Source: a virus. From it: DNA of 64,000 bases. The notes below the pieces were generated by a model. It was not told where the DNA came from and did no database searches. It saw only the letters and a program-made list of their open reading frames with translations. Where the stretch lies: positions 1 through 64,000 of the IMG/VR virus record IMGVR_UViG_3300025881_000008. One strand, 5' to 3'. This document shows, piece after piece, positions 33,347 to 41,645 of the stretch (the stretch's first letter is position 1; each line of letters begins with the position of its first letter). Made by a program: the position numbers and the translations under genes.

Positions 33347-34445
33347 CTGCTTCTAGTATTGCATCAATATCGATTTCACGCTCCTCTGTGTTATAATTAA
33401 AGAGGGGTTTAATACGTAGTTCGATTTTCTCTAGTACCTCTTGTGTAAATACCTTTTCTGTAAAGAATTCTGTATTCGGTACTGTTTCATCTAAGTGTTT
33501 ACATATCCAGTTTCTTGCAGTAGATTTAGGTATTTTTACACCCTTCTCAATAGTCCCCTTAGTAATACCAATTTCTTCCCAATCAATATATTGTTCAAGA
33601 CCAACATAACGGTTCATACCTTTAGAGAAATCTAAATGGAATTTAATATTGGTTGGTTTAGCAAAACGATTTTTGTTTGGTTTAGCCGTTACAATAATAC
33701 CTGATCTTTCACCACTAGAATCCTTAAGTTGTGCCTTATTTAAGAATAAAACAATAGAGGCCGCGTACTCTGGTCCTGTACCACCACCTGCAACTTGACG
33801 ACTAATAAAGTCTTGTGTTTGGTACGTGTGGTTTGTGAATAAGAATGGAATCTTAAGATCAGCCATTGGTGTCATAATGATTCGGAAGATAGACTTAAGT
33901 ACTTTAGAACGTGTCATATCTGATTTATCAGAACCTGATCTAGCATCATCGATTTCTTTTTGAGTTGCCAAGTTACCTGCAGAATCAAGAATAATCATGA
34001 TCTTTGGTACTTTACCACCTGCTGCTTTTGCTTCTTGCATTTTACCAGTAATTGTGGTAACTGAAGTTCTAAATTCCTGTACAGTGTTGATCGGTTGGTA
34101 GTTTACTTTACCGATATCAATTCCAAACTTAACCATAAGATCTTTATCTACAGCAGCTTCTGAATCATAGAATACTACGTTATATCCCATATCAATTGCT
34201 CGTTTAACCGAGTTTAAAATCAAATAAGTTTTACCAGTACCTGATGGTCCTGCAATCGAGCAGGTTCTACTGTTAGGCCATCCACCAAAAAGTGAACCAC
34301 TAACACATGCATTTAAGTGATAATTACCAGTGTCGATCCACTCAGTAACTTCACTAAATGTTGAAAATTCCATCACCGATCCTAGTGGATTTAAATCTTT
34401 TAACTCACTATTAATATCGTCAAAACTAAAGTCTTTCTTTGCCAT
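33336..34445 (-). CDS. uvsX: RecA-like recombinase (UvsX)
   Basis: 369 residues (T4 UvsX: 391). Walker A Gly-Pro-Ser-Gly-Thr-Gly-Lys-Thr (66-73), Tyr-Asp-Ser-Glu-Ala-Ala (the catalytic Glu region), Walker B Ile-Met-Ile-Ile-Leu-Asp-Ser-Ala-Gly, and the Asn-His-Thr-Tyr-Gln switch with Val-Ala-Gly-Gly-Thr-Gly of loop L2. It forms filaments on ssDNA coated with gp32, helped by UvsY, and drives strand exchange for recombination-dependent replication. The acidic C-terminus ends Ala-Asp-Glu-Asp. Confidence 0.95.
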   Translation of the reverse strand: MAKKDFSFDDINSELKDLNPLGSVMEFSTFSEVTEWIDTGNYHLNACVSGSLFGGWPNSRTCSIAGPSGTGKTYLILNSVKRAIDMGYNVVFYDSEAAVDKDLMVKFGIDIGKVNYQPINTVQEFRTSVTTITGKMQEAKAAGGKVPKIMIILDSAGNLATQKEIDDARSGSDKSDMTRSKVLKSIFRIIMTPMADLKIPFLFTNHTYQTQDFISRQVAGGGTGPEYAASIVLFLNKAQLKDSSGERSGIIVTAKPNKNRFAKPTNIKFHLDFSKGMNRYVGLEQYIDWEEIGITKGTIEKGVKIPKSTARNWICKHLDETVPNTEFFTEKVFTQEVLEKIELRIKPLFNYNTEEREIDIDAILEADED

Positions 34446-34493
34446 ATTGTTCTTTTATATTTTATGTTATATCGCCAAAAGACGATTTGTTTC

Positions 34494-34670
34494 TTATTGT
34501 TCTGGGAATTCTTGGCGCTCTTTAGCGCGAAGGTCGTTTAACTCTTGTAATATAGCACCAGCCTCTTGTTCTAGTTTATTAATTTTAGACTGTACTTCTG
34601 TTAGCCTATTTAAAATTTGATTATAGGCATCAACATACTCCTTTTGCTCTTGTGTTAAATTAACTTCCAT
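34494..34670 (-). CDS. Small coiled-coil protein (58 residues)
   Basis: ATG at 34670 overlaps the end of the preceding small gene. The product starts Met-Glu-Val-Asn-Leu-Thr-Gln-Glu-Gln and is almost entirely one charged heptad-patterned helix, ending Phe-Pro-Glu-Gln. No family recognised. Its place between polymerase C-fragment and uvsX genes suggests a replication accessory. Confidence 0.6.
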   Translation of the reverse strand: MEVNLTQEQKEYVDAYNQILNRLTEVQSKINKLEQEAGAILQELNDLRAKERQEFPEQ

Positions 34671-34827
34671 GATTAAACATATCTAATTGTCCTGGTAATT
34701 GCTCATCTGCAATCTCTTGGCTCTGAGCCTCTTTCATTTTCCAAACAAGTGATCTAACTTTGTTACCAAGATCCATATTGTTTGGGTTTTCTTTCTCTAA
34801 GAGATATAATATTTCTTTTAAGTCCAT
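34660..34827 (-). CDS. Small 55-residue acidic protein
   Basis: ATG at 34827, six bases after the polymerase C-fragment stop. The product starts Met-Asp-Leu-Lys-Glu-Ile-Leu-Tyr-Leu-Leu and ends Gln-Leu-Asp-Met-Phe-Asn-His-Gly-Ser. The Gln-Leu-Asp-Met-Phe segment resembles a clamp-binding box. Overlaps the next small gene by 11 bases. Function unknown. Confidence 0.6.
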   Translation of the reverse strand: MDLKEILYLLEKENPNNMDLGNKVRSLVWKMKEAQSQEIADEQLPGQLDMFNHGS

Positions 34828-34832
34828 TGTTT

Positions 34833-36041
34833 TTAAAATAATGCCGAAGCGTAAATTAGGTTAGTATCTAGTGTTTGGAGGCCGATGGCTGTCAGTACTC
34901 TGTTTAAAGGATCAATCATTGCCTTTTCAAATTGAGTATCGTAATCAACATGTGGCGCAATTTCATATGGATATTCATTTGGCATAAATGCGTAGACCTC
35001 ACTAATATTACCAATACAATTATAGATCTTTAGCTTTTCACCATTTTGAATGTGTTTATACTTATTCTTATACTTTTTATTATTATTTAAAATATAATTA
35101 TAGTAACCTGCTGCTTTTACGTTAGCTGGGCATTTTAGTCCAATCTGTAATTCTTTCTGATCGTCAATAATATATTGATCAATATTATTAGTTCTCTTAT
35201 TAAATGAAATATCATCAATATCTGCTAGCTTGAATTCCTTTTTACATTTTTTCATAAACTCAACCAGTTGTTGCAATTCTGTTGCCGTTGGTTGTATTTC
35301 TGATGTAAATAAAATTCTAAGACATTCTACTAATTTTTCTCTGGCAAATTTAGGAGTTGAAGACTGTATAGTATCAAAGCCGATGGTCTTTACTTTCTTA
35401 AGTGAAGGGTGCCTGTCAGTTACTTCTAGTTTATCATCCCATGCGATATTCTGAATGTACTTTTTCTTAGACATCCAAATACCATTATATGCTAAAGATT
35501 CAAGTTCAAATATAAGGAAGTTATCAGTGTTTCTTTTCTCTGCATATTTTTCCATACATTTACTAATATAATCTTTTAGTCTGAATGCATAGAACGCAAG
35601 AATAAACTCATCAATCTTCAGTTTCTTAGTTTCATCTGGCCATATAATAGATTCGTATAGATCTTGAAACTGTACGTAACATGAATCTGTATCAATGTAG
35701 ATTACCGCAGGTTTCTCAATTTTACCCTTTACTTTAATACCAAATTGTTCATGAACAGCAGTGTCTTTATGCCAGAAATCATTAACATACTTATTAAGAA
35801 TTATTTCTGAATAAAGAATAGCATTTTTACCCTGTTTGGTAATTGACTCAGCGATGTCAAGGTTAAAGAAGTGAAACCACTTGTTACCAAATGCACCGTA
35901 GATAGAGTTAAGAGTTAACTTAACCGCTTGCTCGTATGCAGTGTATTTGGCAGAAAGCTGCTTGTAGTGATCTACAAGCAGCTTCGCCTCATCATCTGTG
36001 AGTTGATCGATTGGTTTATTTTCTAACTCTTCGATTGTCAT
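34833..36041 (-). CDS. 43: DNA polymerase C-terminal fragment (gp43 palm/thumb)
   Basis: 402 residues carrying the second half of a family B polymerase: fingers motif B Lys-Leu-Thr-Leu-Asn-Ser-Ile-Tyr-Gly-Ala-Phe-Gly-Asn (41-53), catalytic motif C Tyr-Ile-Asp-Thr-Asp-Ser (115-120) and Lys-Lys-Lys-Tyr motif near 205, then thumb. It lacks exonuclease and motif A, which are in the separate gene at 39725-41128. The first 40 residues match the fingers region before motif B, so the break lies in the fingers. Both parts (467 + 402 = 869 residues) add up to about T4 gp43 (898). It ends Ser-Ala-Leu-Phe, a likely clamp-binding tail. Starts three bases after the clamp gene stop. Confidence 0.92.
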   Translation of the reverse strand: MTIEELENKPIDQLTDDEAKLLVDHYKQLSAKYTAYEQAVKLTLNSIYGAFGNKWFHFFNLDIAESITKQGKNAILYSEIILNKYVNDFWHKDTAVHEQFGIKVKGKIEKPAVIYIDTDSCYVQFQDLYESIIWPDETKKLKIDEFILAFYAFRLKDYISKCMEKYAEKRNTDNFLIFELESLAYNGIWMSKKKYIQNIAWDDKLEVTDRHPSLKKVKTIGFDTIQSSTPKFAREKLVECLRILFTSEIQPTATELQQLVEFMKKCKKEFKLADIDDISFNKRTNNIDQYIIDDQKELQIGLKCPANVKAAGYYNYILNNNKKYKNKYKHIQNGEKLKIYNCIGNISEVYAFMPNEYPYEIAPHVDYDTQFEKAMIDPLNRVLTAIGLQTLDTNLIYASALF

Positions 36042-36044
36042 CTA

Positions 36045-36788
36045 TTAGGCTGTTTGGCAAGTTGAAATTGTCAACAAAGTGTGTGAATCATTTGATTCGA
36101 ATACAACTTTGGAATCTGACACATAAACTGTTTGCTCTTCCTTGTCTAATAGATTCAAATACTTCTTGTAAACAGTAACTTTACCGTTACCATTTGTATC
36201 TGGCGTAAGCACTACGTTAAATGACTTACCATTTACATTGATCCCCGCAACATCAGATTTGATACCGAATGTCTCATCCTTGTCCAATGAGAATAGATTT
36301 TTAACTTTACCAATTGAGTGTGTGTCCAATTTAAAGTCAAACTGTGAATCGGTTCGTGCGAAAATCGCATCGCGTTGCTCTTGTGAGAGATCTTTAAAGC
36401 CTAATGATGGCTCAGAACAAGATAGTGTAATTTCCAGTTCGTCATTAAAAATACGAAGTGTAGAAGCTACAAACTCTTCGTCATTCTCGATGAATTCCAA
36501 CTCACCTTTAATAGCATCATGCTCAAAGTGCTTGATGGCTTCAATAACTCGATTACCTTCAAAGAAAGCAATTTTCATCTCCTTGTCAGTGTCAGGCCAT
36601 TCGCTTACTTGAAAAATGGTATCAGCTTGAATAGAGTGGTGTTTTACAGCATCTCGTTGTGGAAGATAAACTGTTGATTGGATTTGACCATCTTTAATTT
36701 TCATATAAATGAAAGAGTCAATAAGTTTAACACGATTGATAAACTCTGTTAATGCATGTTGATCAATGCGATCGATTTGTAATTTCAT
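36045..36788 (-). CDS. 45: Sliding clamp (gp45)
   Basis: 247 residues (T4 gp45: 228), duplicated beta-rich clamp fold. Recognisable segments: Phe-Ile-Asn-Arg-Val-Lys-Leu-Ile-Asp-Ser, Met-Lys-Ile-Ala-Phe-Phe-Glu-Gly-Asn-Arg, and the C-terminal Leu-Leu-Thr-Ile-Ser. Trimeric rings tether the polymerase and activate late promoters with gp55/gp33. It is located directly upstream of the polymerase C-fragment and downstream of nrdA, separated from the latter by a terminator, so it needs its own promoter in 36789-36861; I see no late motif there. Confidence 0.85.
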   Translation of the reverse strand: MKLQIDRIDQHALTEFINRVKLIDSFIYMKIKDGQIQSTVYLPQRDAVKHHSIQADTIFQVSEWPDTDKEMKIAFFEGNRVIEAIKHFEHDAIKGELEFIENDEEFVASTLRIFNDELEITLSCSEPSLGFKDLSQEQRDAIFARTDSQFDFKLDTHSIGKVKNLFSLDKDETFGIKSDVAGINVNGKSFNVVLTPDTNGNGKVTVYKKYLNLLDKEEQTVYVSDSKVVFESNDSHTLLTISTCQTA

Positions 36789-36861
36789 AAATTTATATTT
36801 TTAGATAATGATATTTGAATATTATACAGAGATCTGTGGAATAGTTTCATTAAAAATGAAG

Positions 36862-36900
36862 CAAAAAAAGGGCAGAGATAGTAGCGAACTTTCTCTGCCC
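36862..36900 (-). terminator. Rho-independent terminator after nrdA
   Basis: On the minus strand GGGCAGAGA pairs with TCTCTGCCC around a 13-base loop, followed by seven T residues. It separates the nrdBA transcript from the clamp/polymerase C-fragment transcript. Confidence 0.9.
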
Positions 36901-36903
36901 AAC

Positions 36904-36926
36904 CCGTTAACTATAACGGTCCTAAG
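36904..36926 (+). other. 23S rRNA helix-69-like hairpin sequence
   Basis: Plus-strand bases 36908-36926 read TAACTATAACGGTCCTAAG. From memory this is identical to the first 19 bases of the I-CeuI homing site in bacterial 23S rRNA (helix 69 and its 3' flank). Including one extra T, the match extends back to 36904 (CCGTT), and CCGTT/AACGG form a perfect stem with loop AACTAT, like helix 69. No other rRNA sequence adjoins it, so it is not an rRNA gene. It lies between nrdA and its terminator, inside the interval that separates the two polymerase halves. Confidence 0.7.
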
Positions 36927-36928
36927 AC

Positions 36929-36944
36929 GTGGTCTTTAAACCAC
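36929..36944. other. Small hairpin in nrdA 3' region
   Basis: GTGGT and ACCAC form a 5-bp stem with a six-base loop directly beside the 23S-like hairpin, so the 3' region of the nrdA message holds three successive hairpins counting the terminator. Confidence 0.5.
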
Positions 36945-36951
36945 ACCTAAA

Positions 36952-38661
36952 TTATGCTTCGCAGCTTGCACATTCTAAAATATTTCTAGAAAATGATTGT
37001 GCTGAACTTTGACTAAATTGATAGTATAACGTTTTAACTCCTTGTTCATGTGCCTTTAAGTACAATTGATTGATATCTTTAGCAGAAACTGAAGGGTGAA
37101 TCATTAAATTAAGAGATTGAGACTGATCAATAAATTGTTGTCTTTGACCTGCTTGTAAAATTAATTCGCTTGGAGAGATTTCAATAAATGATTTAAAAAC
37201 TGCCCTTGTTGGAAAGTCTAGGTGTTGTACACTTCCATCTTTTTTCAAGATATCTTCCCAAACCGCAGGTGTATTTAAACCATATTTTTCTAATTCCTCT
37301 GTTAAGAATGGATTTTTGTAGATAGTTTTTGACTTAGCCAAATCTTTAATAAAATAATTAGATTTGATTGGTTCAATTCCCATACTTACAGCACCGTGAA
37401 TAAAAGAACTAGATTTAGTAGGTGCAATAGCAACTAATGTTGTATTAGCAAAACCTTTTCTAAGTGATCTATATCCTTTTTCGTCGTGGAGCCACATGGA
37501 AGCTGCATCAGTTTTTTCTTTAAGAGTTTTAAATATCTGGTAGTTTAATTGTTTTGCTTCCAAAGATTCAAATTCAATCAATTTAGATTGGAATAAAGAG
37601 TGGTAACCTAAAACACCAACGCCTAATGCTCTGTGTTGTTCTGCAAAACGGTGTGCTCTTGACATTCCTGGCATATTATATGACTTCTTAACGAATTCGT
37701 CCATAACTGCGTTTAAGAATAGAGTATAAGTCTCGATTGCGTCAGTGTCTTTTAATTCATCCCAATGTAGAAGATTAATAGAACCTAAACAACACACAAA
37801 TGAATTGAATGAATCTGTTGGTAATTGAATCTCACTACATAAATTAGATGCTGTGATTTCAAGACCTAGATCTTTATATGGTGAATTGTTATTTGTAGTA
37901 TCTTTAAACATAATGTATGGAAAACCAAACTCGTTACGTCTTTGGATAACTTTAGCCCATAATTTACGCTTGTCAGCATCTCCGGCTTTCATTTCTTCTA
38001 GCCATTGGTCAGTTACTGTAATACCATATTGAAGATTTTGAATTGGATTACCTTCTGTTCCCATATCTAAGAATTCAGATGCATCTGGGTGTTCAATTGG
38101 TAACCATGCTGCACATGCACCACGTCTAGCTTCTGATTGTTTACACACATCAACTGTAGTGTCATACATTCTTGCGTAGTGAACTGGACCATCTGCTGTT
38201 CCACCTGTAGAAATAGTAGCACCTCTTTCTCTAATATTACCTAAGAAAATTGAGGTTCCTCCGCCATATTTTGACATCATTCCAATTTCTCTACTTCCGT
38301 TCAAGATACTATCTAATGTGTCATCAACATTTGAACCATAACAACTGATTGGAAGTCCTTTGTCCTTTCCAAAGTTAATCCAAACCGGAGTAGACATGCT
38401 ATAAAAGCCTCTTGCCATGTAGTCTTCAAACTTCTTTGCAAAACCTTCAATCTTTAAATACTTTTCTGCGACATTTGCAATGTCTTTAATTCTTTGTTCT
38501 GGAGATTCTGTAATATAACCTCTTGATAAAAATAATCTACTTTCATCATTTAGCCAGTAATATTTTTCTCTGGTATTTATTAAATTTTCTTCTCTGTTCT
38601 CCGCGCGCGGAGTTTGTAAATCTTGCTCTTTTTCAGCAAGAACTTCACTGGCTTTTTCCAT
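36952..38661 (-). CDS. nrdA: Ribonucleotide reductase large subunit (NrdA)
   Basis: 569 residues, shorter than T4 NrdA (754) because the N-terminal ATP-cone is missing, so dATP inhibition through that site is probably absent. Seen: Pro-Ile-Ser-Cys-Tyr-Gly-Ser (first active-site Cys), Tyr-Gly-Gly-Gly-Thr-Ser-Ile-Phe, Asn-Leu-Cys-Ser-Glu-Ile (the radical Cys and Glu), Leu-Gly-Val-Gly-Val-Leu-Gly-Tyr-His, and a C-terminal Cys-Ala-Ser-Cys-Glu-Ala pair that re-reduces the active site. It makes dNDPs from NDPs. Downstream of nrdB in one transcript with a terminator after it. Confidence 0.95.
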   Translation of the reverse strand: MEKASEVLAEKEQDLQTPRAENREENLINTREKYYWLNDESRLFLSRGYITESPEQRIKDIANVAEKYLKIEGFAKKFEDYMARGFYSMSTPVWINFGKDKGLPISCYGSNVDDTLDSILNGSREIGMMSKYGGGTSIFLGNIRERGATISTGGTADGPVHYARMYDTTVDVCKQSEARRGACAAWLPIEHPDASEFLDMGTEGNPIQNLQYGITVTDQWLEEMKAGDADKRKLWAKVIQRRNEFGFPYIMFKDTTNNNSPYKDLGLEITASNLCSEIQLPTDSFNSFVCCLGSINLLHWDELKDTDAIETYTLFLNAVMDEFVKKSYNMPGMSRAHRFAEQHRALGVGVLGYHSLFQSKLIEFESLEAKQLNYQIFKTLKEKTDAASMWLHDEKGYRSLRKGFANTTLVAIAPTKSSSFIHGAVSMGIEPIKSNYFIKDLAKSKTIYKNPFLTEELEKYGLNTPAVWEDILKKDGSVQHLDFPTRAVFKSFIEISPSELILQAGQRQQFIDQSQSLNLMIHPSVSAKDINQLYLKAHEQGVKTLYYQFSQSSAQSFSRNILECASCEA

Positions 38662-38686
38662 GTTGTGTGTTAAATATTTTTGTTAA

Positions 38687-39667
38687 TTAAAATAAATCGT
38701 CTTCGGTAATTGACTTGCTCTTCTTGTTATAGTCAACCTGCTTTTTATAGAAAAAATCACCCTCTTTAGTAGCTGTGATTTCTACATCGAACCATAGTGT
38801 TTTTTCTAGTTCGGTGAAATCAACATCAAATATTGGTTTCATTCCAATACGAGTTAGTGAATTATTAAATCTGTTTTGTATAAAATTCTTAATGGTATCC
38901 TTAGAAAGAAAGTCAAGCTCTCCTTTTTCAAAGATCCAATCAAGGATTTTAACTTCGGCTTCATATGCCTTTCTACACGCAGAATCAATAAGTTCTTCAA
39001 ACTCTTCATCAAACCATTCAGGGTTCTCTGCTTTAATTATATTGATTATTTCAGATCCAAAATTACCGTGAATTTCTTCTTCTTTAGATGTTGCCTCAAC
39101 TACATTTGAGATACCTTTGAATAGGTTTTTCTCTTTGTTGAAAGACATCATAATTAAGAATTGGCTAAATAAACTTACATGTTCAATAAATAATGAAAAT
39201 AGAAGTACTGATTTGGTGTACATTTTATCATCTCTACTTCTTGTACCGTCTAAATACTTTCTTAAATAAGCTATCCTGTCTTTGATAGCTGGAATTTCTA
39301 CAACATTTTGGAATTCTTTTTCCAAACCTAAAACTCTAAGTAATTGAGCGTATGCATCTTTGTGTCTTACTTCAGACTCTGCAAATGTCATACCAACATC
39401 ACCTACTTCGGTGATTGGCATTCTTTTATAAAGATCTGCCCAAAAAGTTTTAACATTAACTTCAATTTGAGCAATAGCTAACATCGCTCTCTTAATTACT
39501 TCTCTCTCTTGTTTAGAAATTTTTGTCTTGAAGTCGTCAATATCTGTGGTAAAATTAAATTCAGTGTGGATCCAGTATGAGTGTCTAATAGCGTCTTTAT
39601 AAGCTAATAGTTGTGGATATTCGTATGGTAGGATATTAACCCTTGGTGCAAAAATGTTCTTATTCAT
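38687..39667 (-). CDS. nrdB: Ribonucleotide reductase small subunit (NrdB)
   Basis: 326 residues. Diiron/tyrosyl-radical subunit: Ala-Glu-Ser-Glu-Val-Arg-His-Lys-Asp-Ala-Tyr (Glu and His ligands), Phe-Ile-Glu-His-Val-Ser-Leu-Phe, Glu-Glu-Glu-Ile-His-Gly-Asn (second Glu and His). It supplies the radical to NrdA. The order nrdB then nrdA is the reverse of T4's nrdA-nrdB. It has a GATATATA motif 24 bases upstream, unlike the other nucleotide genes. The C-terminus ends Glu-Asp-Asp-Leu-Phe; in class I enzymes this tail binds NrdA, which is the simplest explanation for it. Confidence 0.94.
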   Translation of the reverse strand: MNKNIFAPRVNILPYEYPQLLAYKDAIRHSYWIHTEFNFTTDIDDFKTKISKQEREVIKRAMLAIAQIEVNVKTFWADLYKRMPITEVGDVGMTFAESEVRHKDAYAQLLRVLGLEKEFQNVVEIPAIKDRIAYLRKYLDGTRSRDDKMYTKSVLLFSLFIEHVSLFSQFLIMMSFNKEKNLFKGISNVVEATSKEEEIHGNFGSEIINIIKAENPEWFDEEFEELIDSACRKAYEAEVKILDWIFEKGELDFLSKDTIKNFIQNRFNNSLTRIGMKPIFDVDFTELEKTLWFDVEITATKEGDFFYKKQVDYNKKSKSITEDDLF

Positions 39668-39690
39668 ACAGTTAGTTTATTTTAGTAATT

Positions 39691-39698
39691 TATATATC
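39691..39698 (-). promoter_or_regulatory. Late-promoter-like motif GATATATA before nrdB
   Basis: GATATATAAATTACTAAAATA on the coding strand, 24 bases before the nrdB ATG at 39667. It is the only exact copy found within the replication/nucleotide region from 28 to 46 kb. Confidence 0.55.
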
Positions 39699-39724
39699 GG
39701 TTAGTGGTTGAGGGTATTGGTAAT

Positions 39725-41128
39725 TTACAGTTTAAATTTTTTTTCAATTTCGTGTGCCTTCTCATAATATGAGTATGAGGTCTTTTTATAGTCTTTACGT
39801 TGAGCATATAAATCACTCAGAATTTTCTTAAGAATAGAGTCTTCTTTCTTAAAGACTACACCATTCTCACAAACGATTACCGACTCATCTTTTCGTCTTT
39901 CGTTAATATCTGCTTGTGGTATTTGTTCAACATAGGATTCGGGGGAAATATTAAATTGTCTCATAATAGATGGATATAGAGAGGCAAAGTCAAATGCACT
40001 TACTCCACTGTAGTATCCAACAATAGGTTGCTTTACAAATGCTCCTTCAAATTTACCATCTTTAAGAGAATCCGCTTTACCATACTCTACTCCAATTTTT
40101 TTATTTGTTTCAGCTAGCTTTCTGGCTAATAGTGATTCTGTAATTGCCACTGGTGATGAGGCTTTATAAAGAGGCATTCTAGTAATAGTGGCCAATGTTA
40201 ATAGAACTTCCATTGATCTTAATTGCTTGTCTATATAATAAACCAAACAGGAGTCAATTACGTTGTAGTAGACATATTTAGTAAAATCATTTTCATAAAG
40301 ATCTTGTAATGAACCTGTGTATTTAATTTTGGTAACATCTAAAACTGCACCTGACACAAAGTCTAATGAGTTAGATTCTTTTACCGCAACTGATCTGTCA
40401 TATTTGTCATATAATTGCATGTAATCTAAAATACCCATATGAAGAGGTCTACTATCATTTCTGTCAAGTGATCCAGTGATCGCCACATCAGTCAGGTCGA
40501 TCTGAAGTCTCTTGCAACGATTAACTATATACTGCCAGTCATAGTTGATAAAATTCCATCCAGTCATCATTGGGAACTTAGGTAAAAACTTATGCAAGAA
40601 TGTATATAACATATTGTACTCATTATCAAATTTATGATATGAGAATTCCCAATCTTGATCATAGTTCTTTAGGTGGGCATTAGTATCTTTCTCAATTTTA
40701 GCAATCTGCTCTGATGTTAAATCTTCAAGACCTAATACAATTGCTTTACGCTCAGGCGTGATGATCGAGAAGGTTAAGATACGTGACTTAGCCTCTTCTG
40801 GTTTTGGGAAACCATCAACGATTTCTGTTTCAATATCGACGAAATATGTTCGAGGCATATTGAATTCATAAATCTCTTCTTTATCTGCCGCTGGCAGGCT
40901 ATCCATAAAATAGAGTAGACTGAACTTATTAAATGACTTAGCGATACCTCTTTTTAGTGGGCGATTGTCCCAGTTTCTAAAAGTCTTATCCTTATATTTA
41001 TCTTTTTCTTCTGTAACTACCCAATTTTGGAATTGGTTTACAGTGTATCTTTTAAAGGAAACTTTACCCTCTTTGTCATAATAAGAGATGATAAGTTCCT
41101 TGTCAGTTTGTTCAATGTCTAATAGCAT
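39725..41128 (-). CDS. 43: DNA polymerase N-terminal fragment (gp43 exonuclease + motif A)
   Basis: 467 residues. Proofreading exonuclease motifs: Asp-Ile-Glu (98-100), Asn-Phe-Ile-Asn-Tyr-Asp (192-197), Tyr-x-x-x-Asp (288-292). Palm motif A Asp-Phe-Ala-Ser-Leu-Tyr-Pro-Ser-Ile (380-388) is followed by only 79 residues that enter the fingers and stop. The remaining fingers, motif B, motif C and thumb are in the gene at 34833-36041, 3.7 kb downstream across nrdB, nrdA and gp45. No intein splice motifs (Cys/Ser start, His-Asn end) are visible at the break, so the halves probably associate non-covalently. ATG overlaps the dUTPase-like gene stop. Confidence 0.93.
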   Translation of the reverse strand: MLLDIEQTDKELIISYYDKEGKVSFKRYTVNQFQNWVVTEEKDKYKDKTFRNWDNRPLKRGIAKSFNKFSLLYFMDSLPAADKEEIYEFNMPRTYFVDIETEIVDGFPKPEEAKSRILTFSIITPERKAIVLGLEDLTSEQIAKIEKDTNAHLKNYDQDWEFSYHKFDNEYNMLYTFLHKFLPKFPMMTGWNFINYDWQYIVNRCKRLQIDLTDVAITGSLDRNDSRPLHMGILDYMQLYDKYDRSVAVKESNSLDFVSGAVLDVTKIKYTGSLQDLYENDFTKYVYYNVIDSCLVYYIDKQLRSMEVLLTLATITRMPLYKASSPVAITESLLARKLAETNKKIGVEYGKADSLKDGKFEGAFVKQPIVGYYSGVSAFDFASLYPSIMRQFNISPESYVEQIPQADINERRKDESVIVCENGVVFKKEDSILKKILSDLYAQRKDYKKTSYSYYEKAHEIEKKFKL

Positions 41129-41595
41129 TAGTAGCCTCTTTTTTGACGGTTCTTATTTTCTTCTGCTTTTGCGAAATAATAATTATATGCTGTCTTTGCA
41201 TCGAGGCCAATTGATGCCGCATAATTAATAAAGAAGTGCAATACATCAATCCACTCCATAAAAAGTTCTTTACGATCATCTTCTGATAGATCAGAAACTT
41301 TTATTGTCTCGTACTTTTTAAAGTCTGCTTTCCAGTATTTCCAAACTGCGTTCCCTGAGCCATCTTTAATGCCTCCTAATGCGTCTGTCATTTCGTGTAG
41401 TTCATCTATCACTGCATGTGTGTTAACATGCCAGAAGTCCATTACCTCGCGAATAGACATGTTCTCAAACTTAATGCCATAAGTTTTTTCTTGCATCTCT
41501 TTTTGATGAGACATAATGTCTTCTAAGTGTGTCGTTGAATCATTGTAAAAATCTTTTACTTCAAGATCTTTGCATTCGTTATCTATATTTGCCAT
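41128..41595 (-). CDS. Dimeric dUTPase-like all-alpha NTP pyrophosphatase
   Basis: 155 residues. His-Ala-Val-Ile-Asp-Glu-Leu-His-Glu-Met, Trp-Lys-Tyr-Trp-Lys, Glu-Trp-Ile-Asp-Val-Leu-His-Phe-Phe and a C-terminal Lys-Ala-Glu-Glu-Asn-Lys-Asn-Arg-Gln give the Glu-x-x-Glu and Glu-x-x-Asp metal sites of the all-alpha dUTPase/T4 gp56-type family. It hydrolyses a dNTP (dUTP, possibly dCTP or a canonical dNTP to be excluded from phage DNA) to dNMP. Coupled to the polymerase N-fragment by TAATG overlap and placed after the putative modification operon. Substrate cannot be read from the sequence. Confidence 0.82.
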   Translation of the reverse strand: MANIDNECKDLEVKDFYNDSTTHLEDIMSHQKEMQEKTYGIKFENMSIREVMDFWHVNTHAVIDELHEMTDALGGIKDGSGNAVWKYWKADFKKYETIKVSDLSEDDRKELFMEWIDVLHFFINYAASIGLDAKTAYNYYFAKAEENKNRQKRGY

Positions 41596-41645
41596 ATGTA
41601 ATTTGTTATATTATTAGTATGCTAATTTGTGAGATAGTTTCATTG

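Noticed and set aside
36904-36926. A real rRNA gene or cloning-vector I-CeuI site
   Set aside because: Only about 20 bases match; the rest of the 23S sequence is absent, and the site diverges after base 19 of the 27-base I-CeuI sequence.
34833-41128. Split intein joining the polymerase halves
   Set aside because: No intein N- or C-terminal motifs were found at the end of the N-fragment or the start of the C-fragment; the sequences run directly into polymerase fingers.
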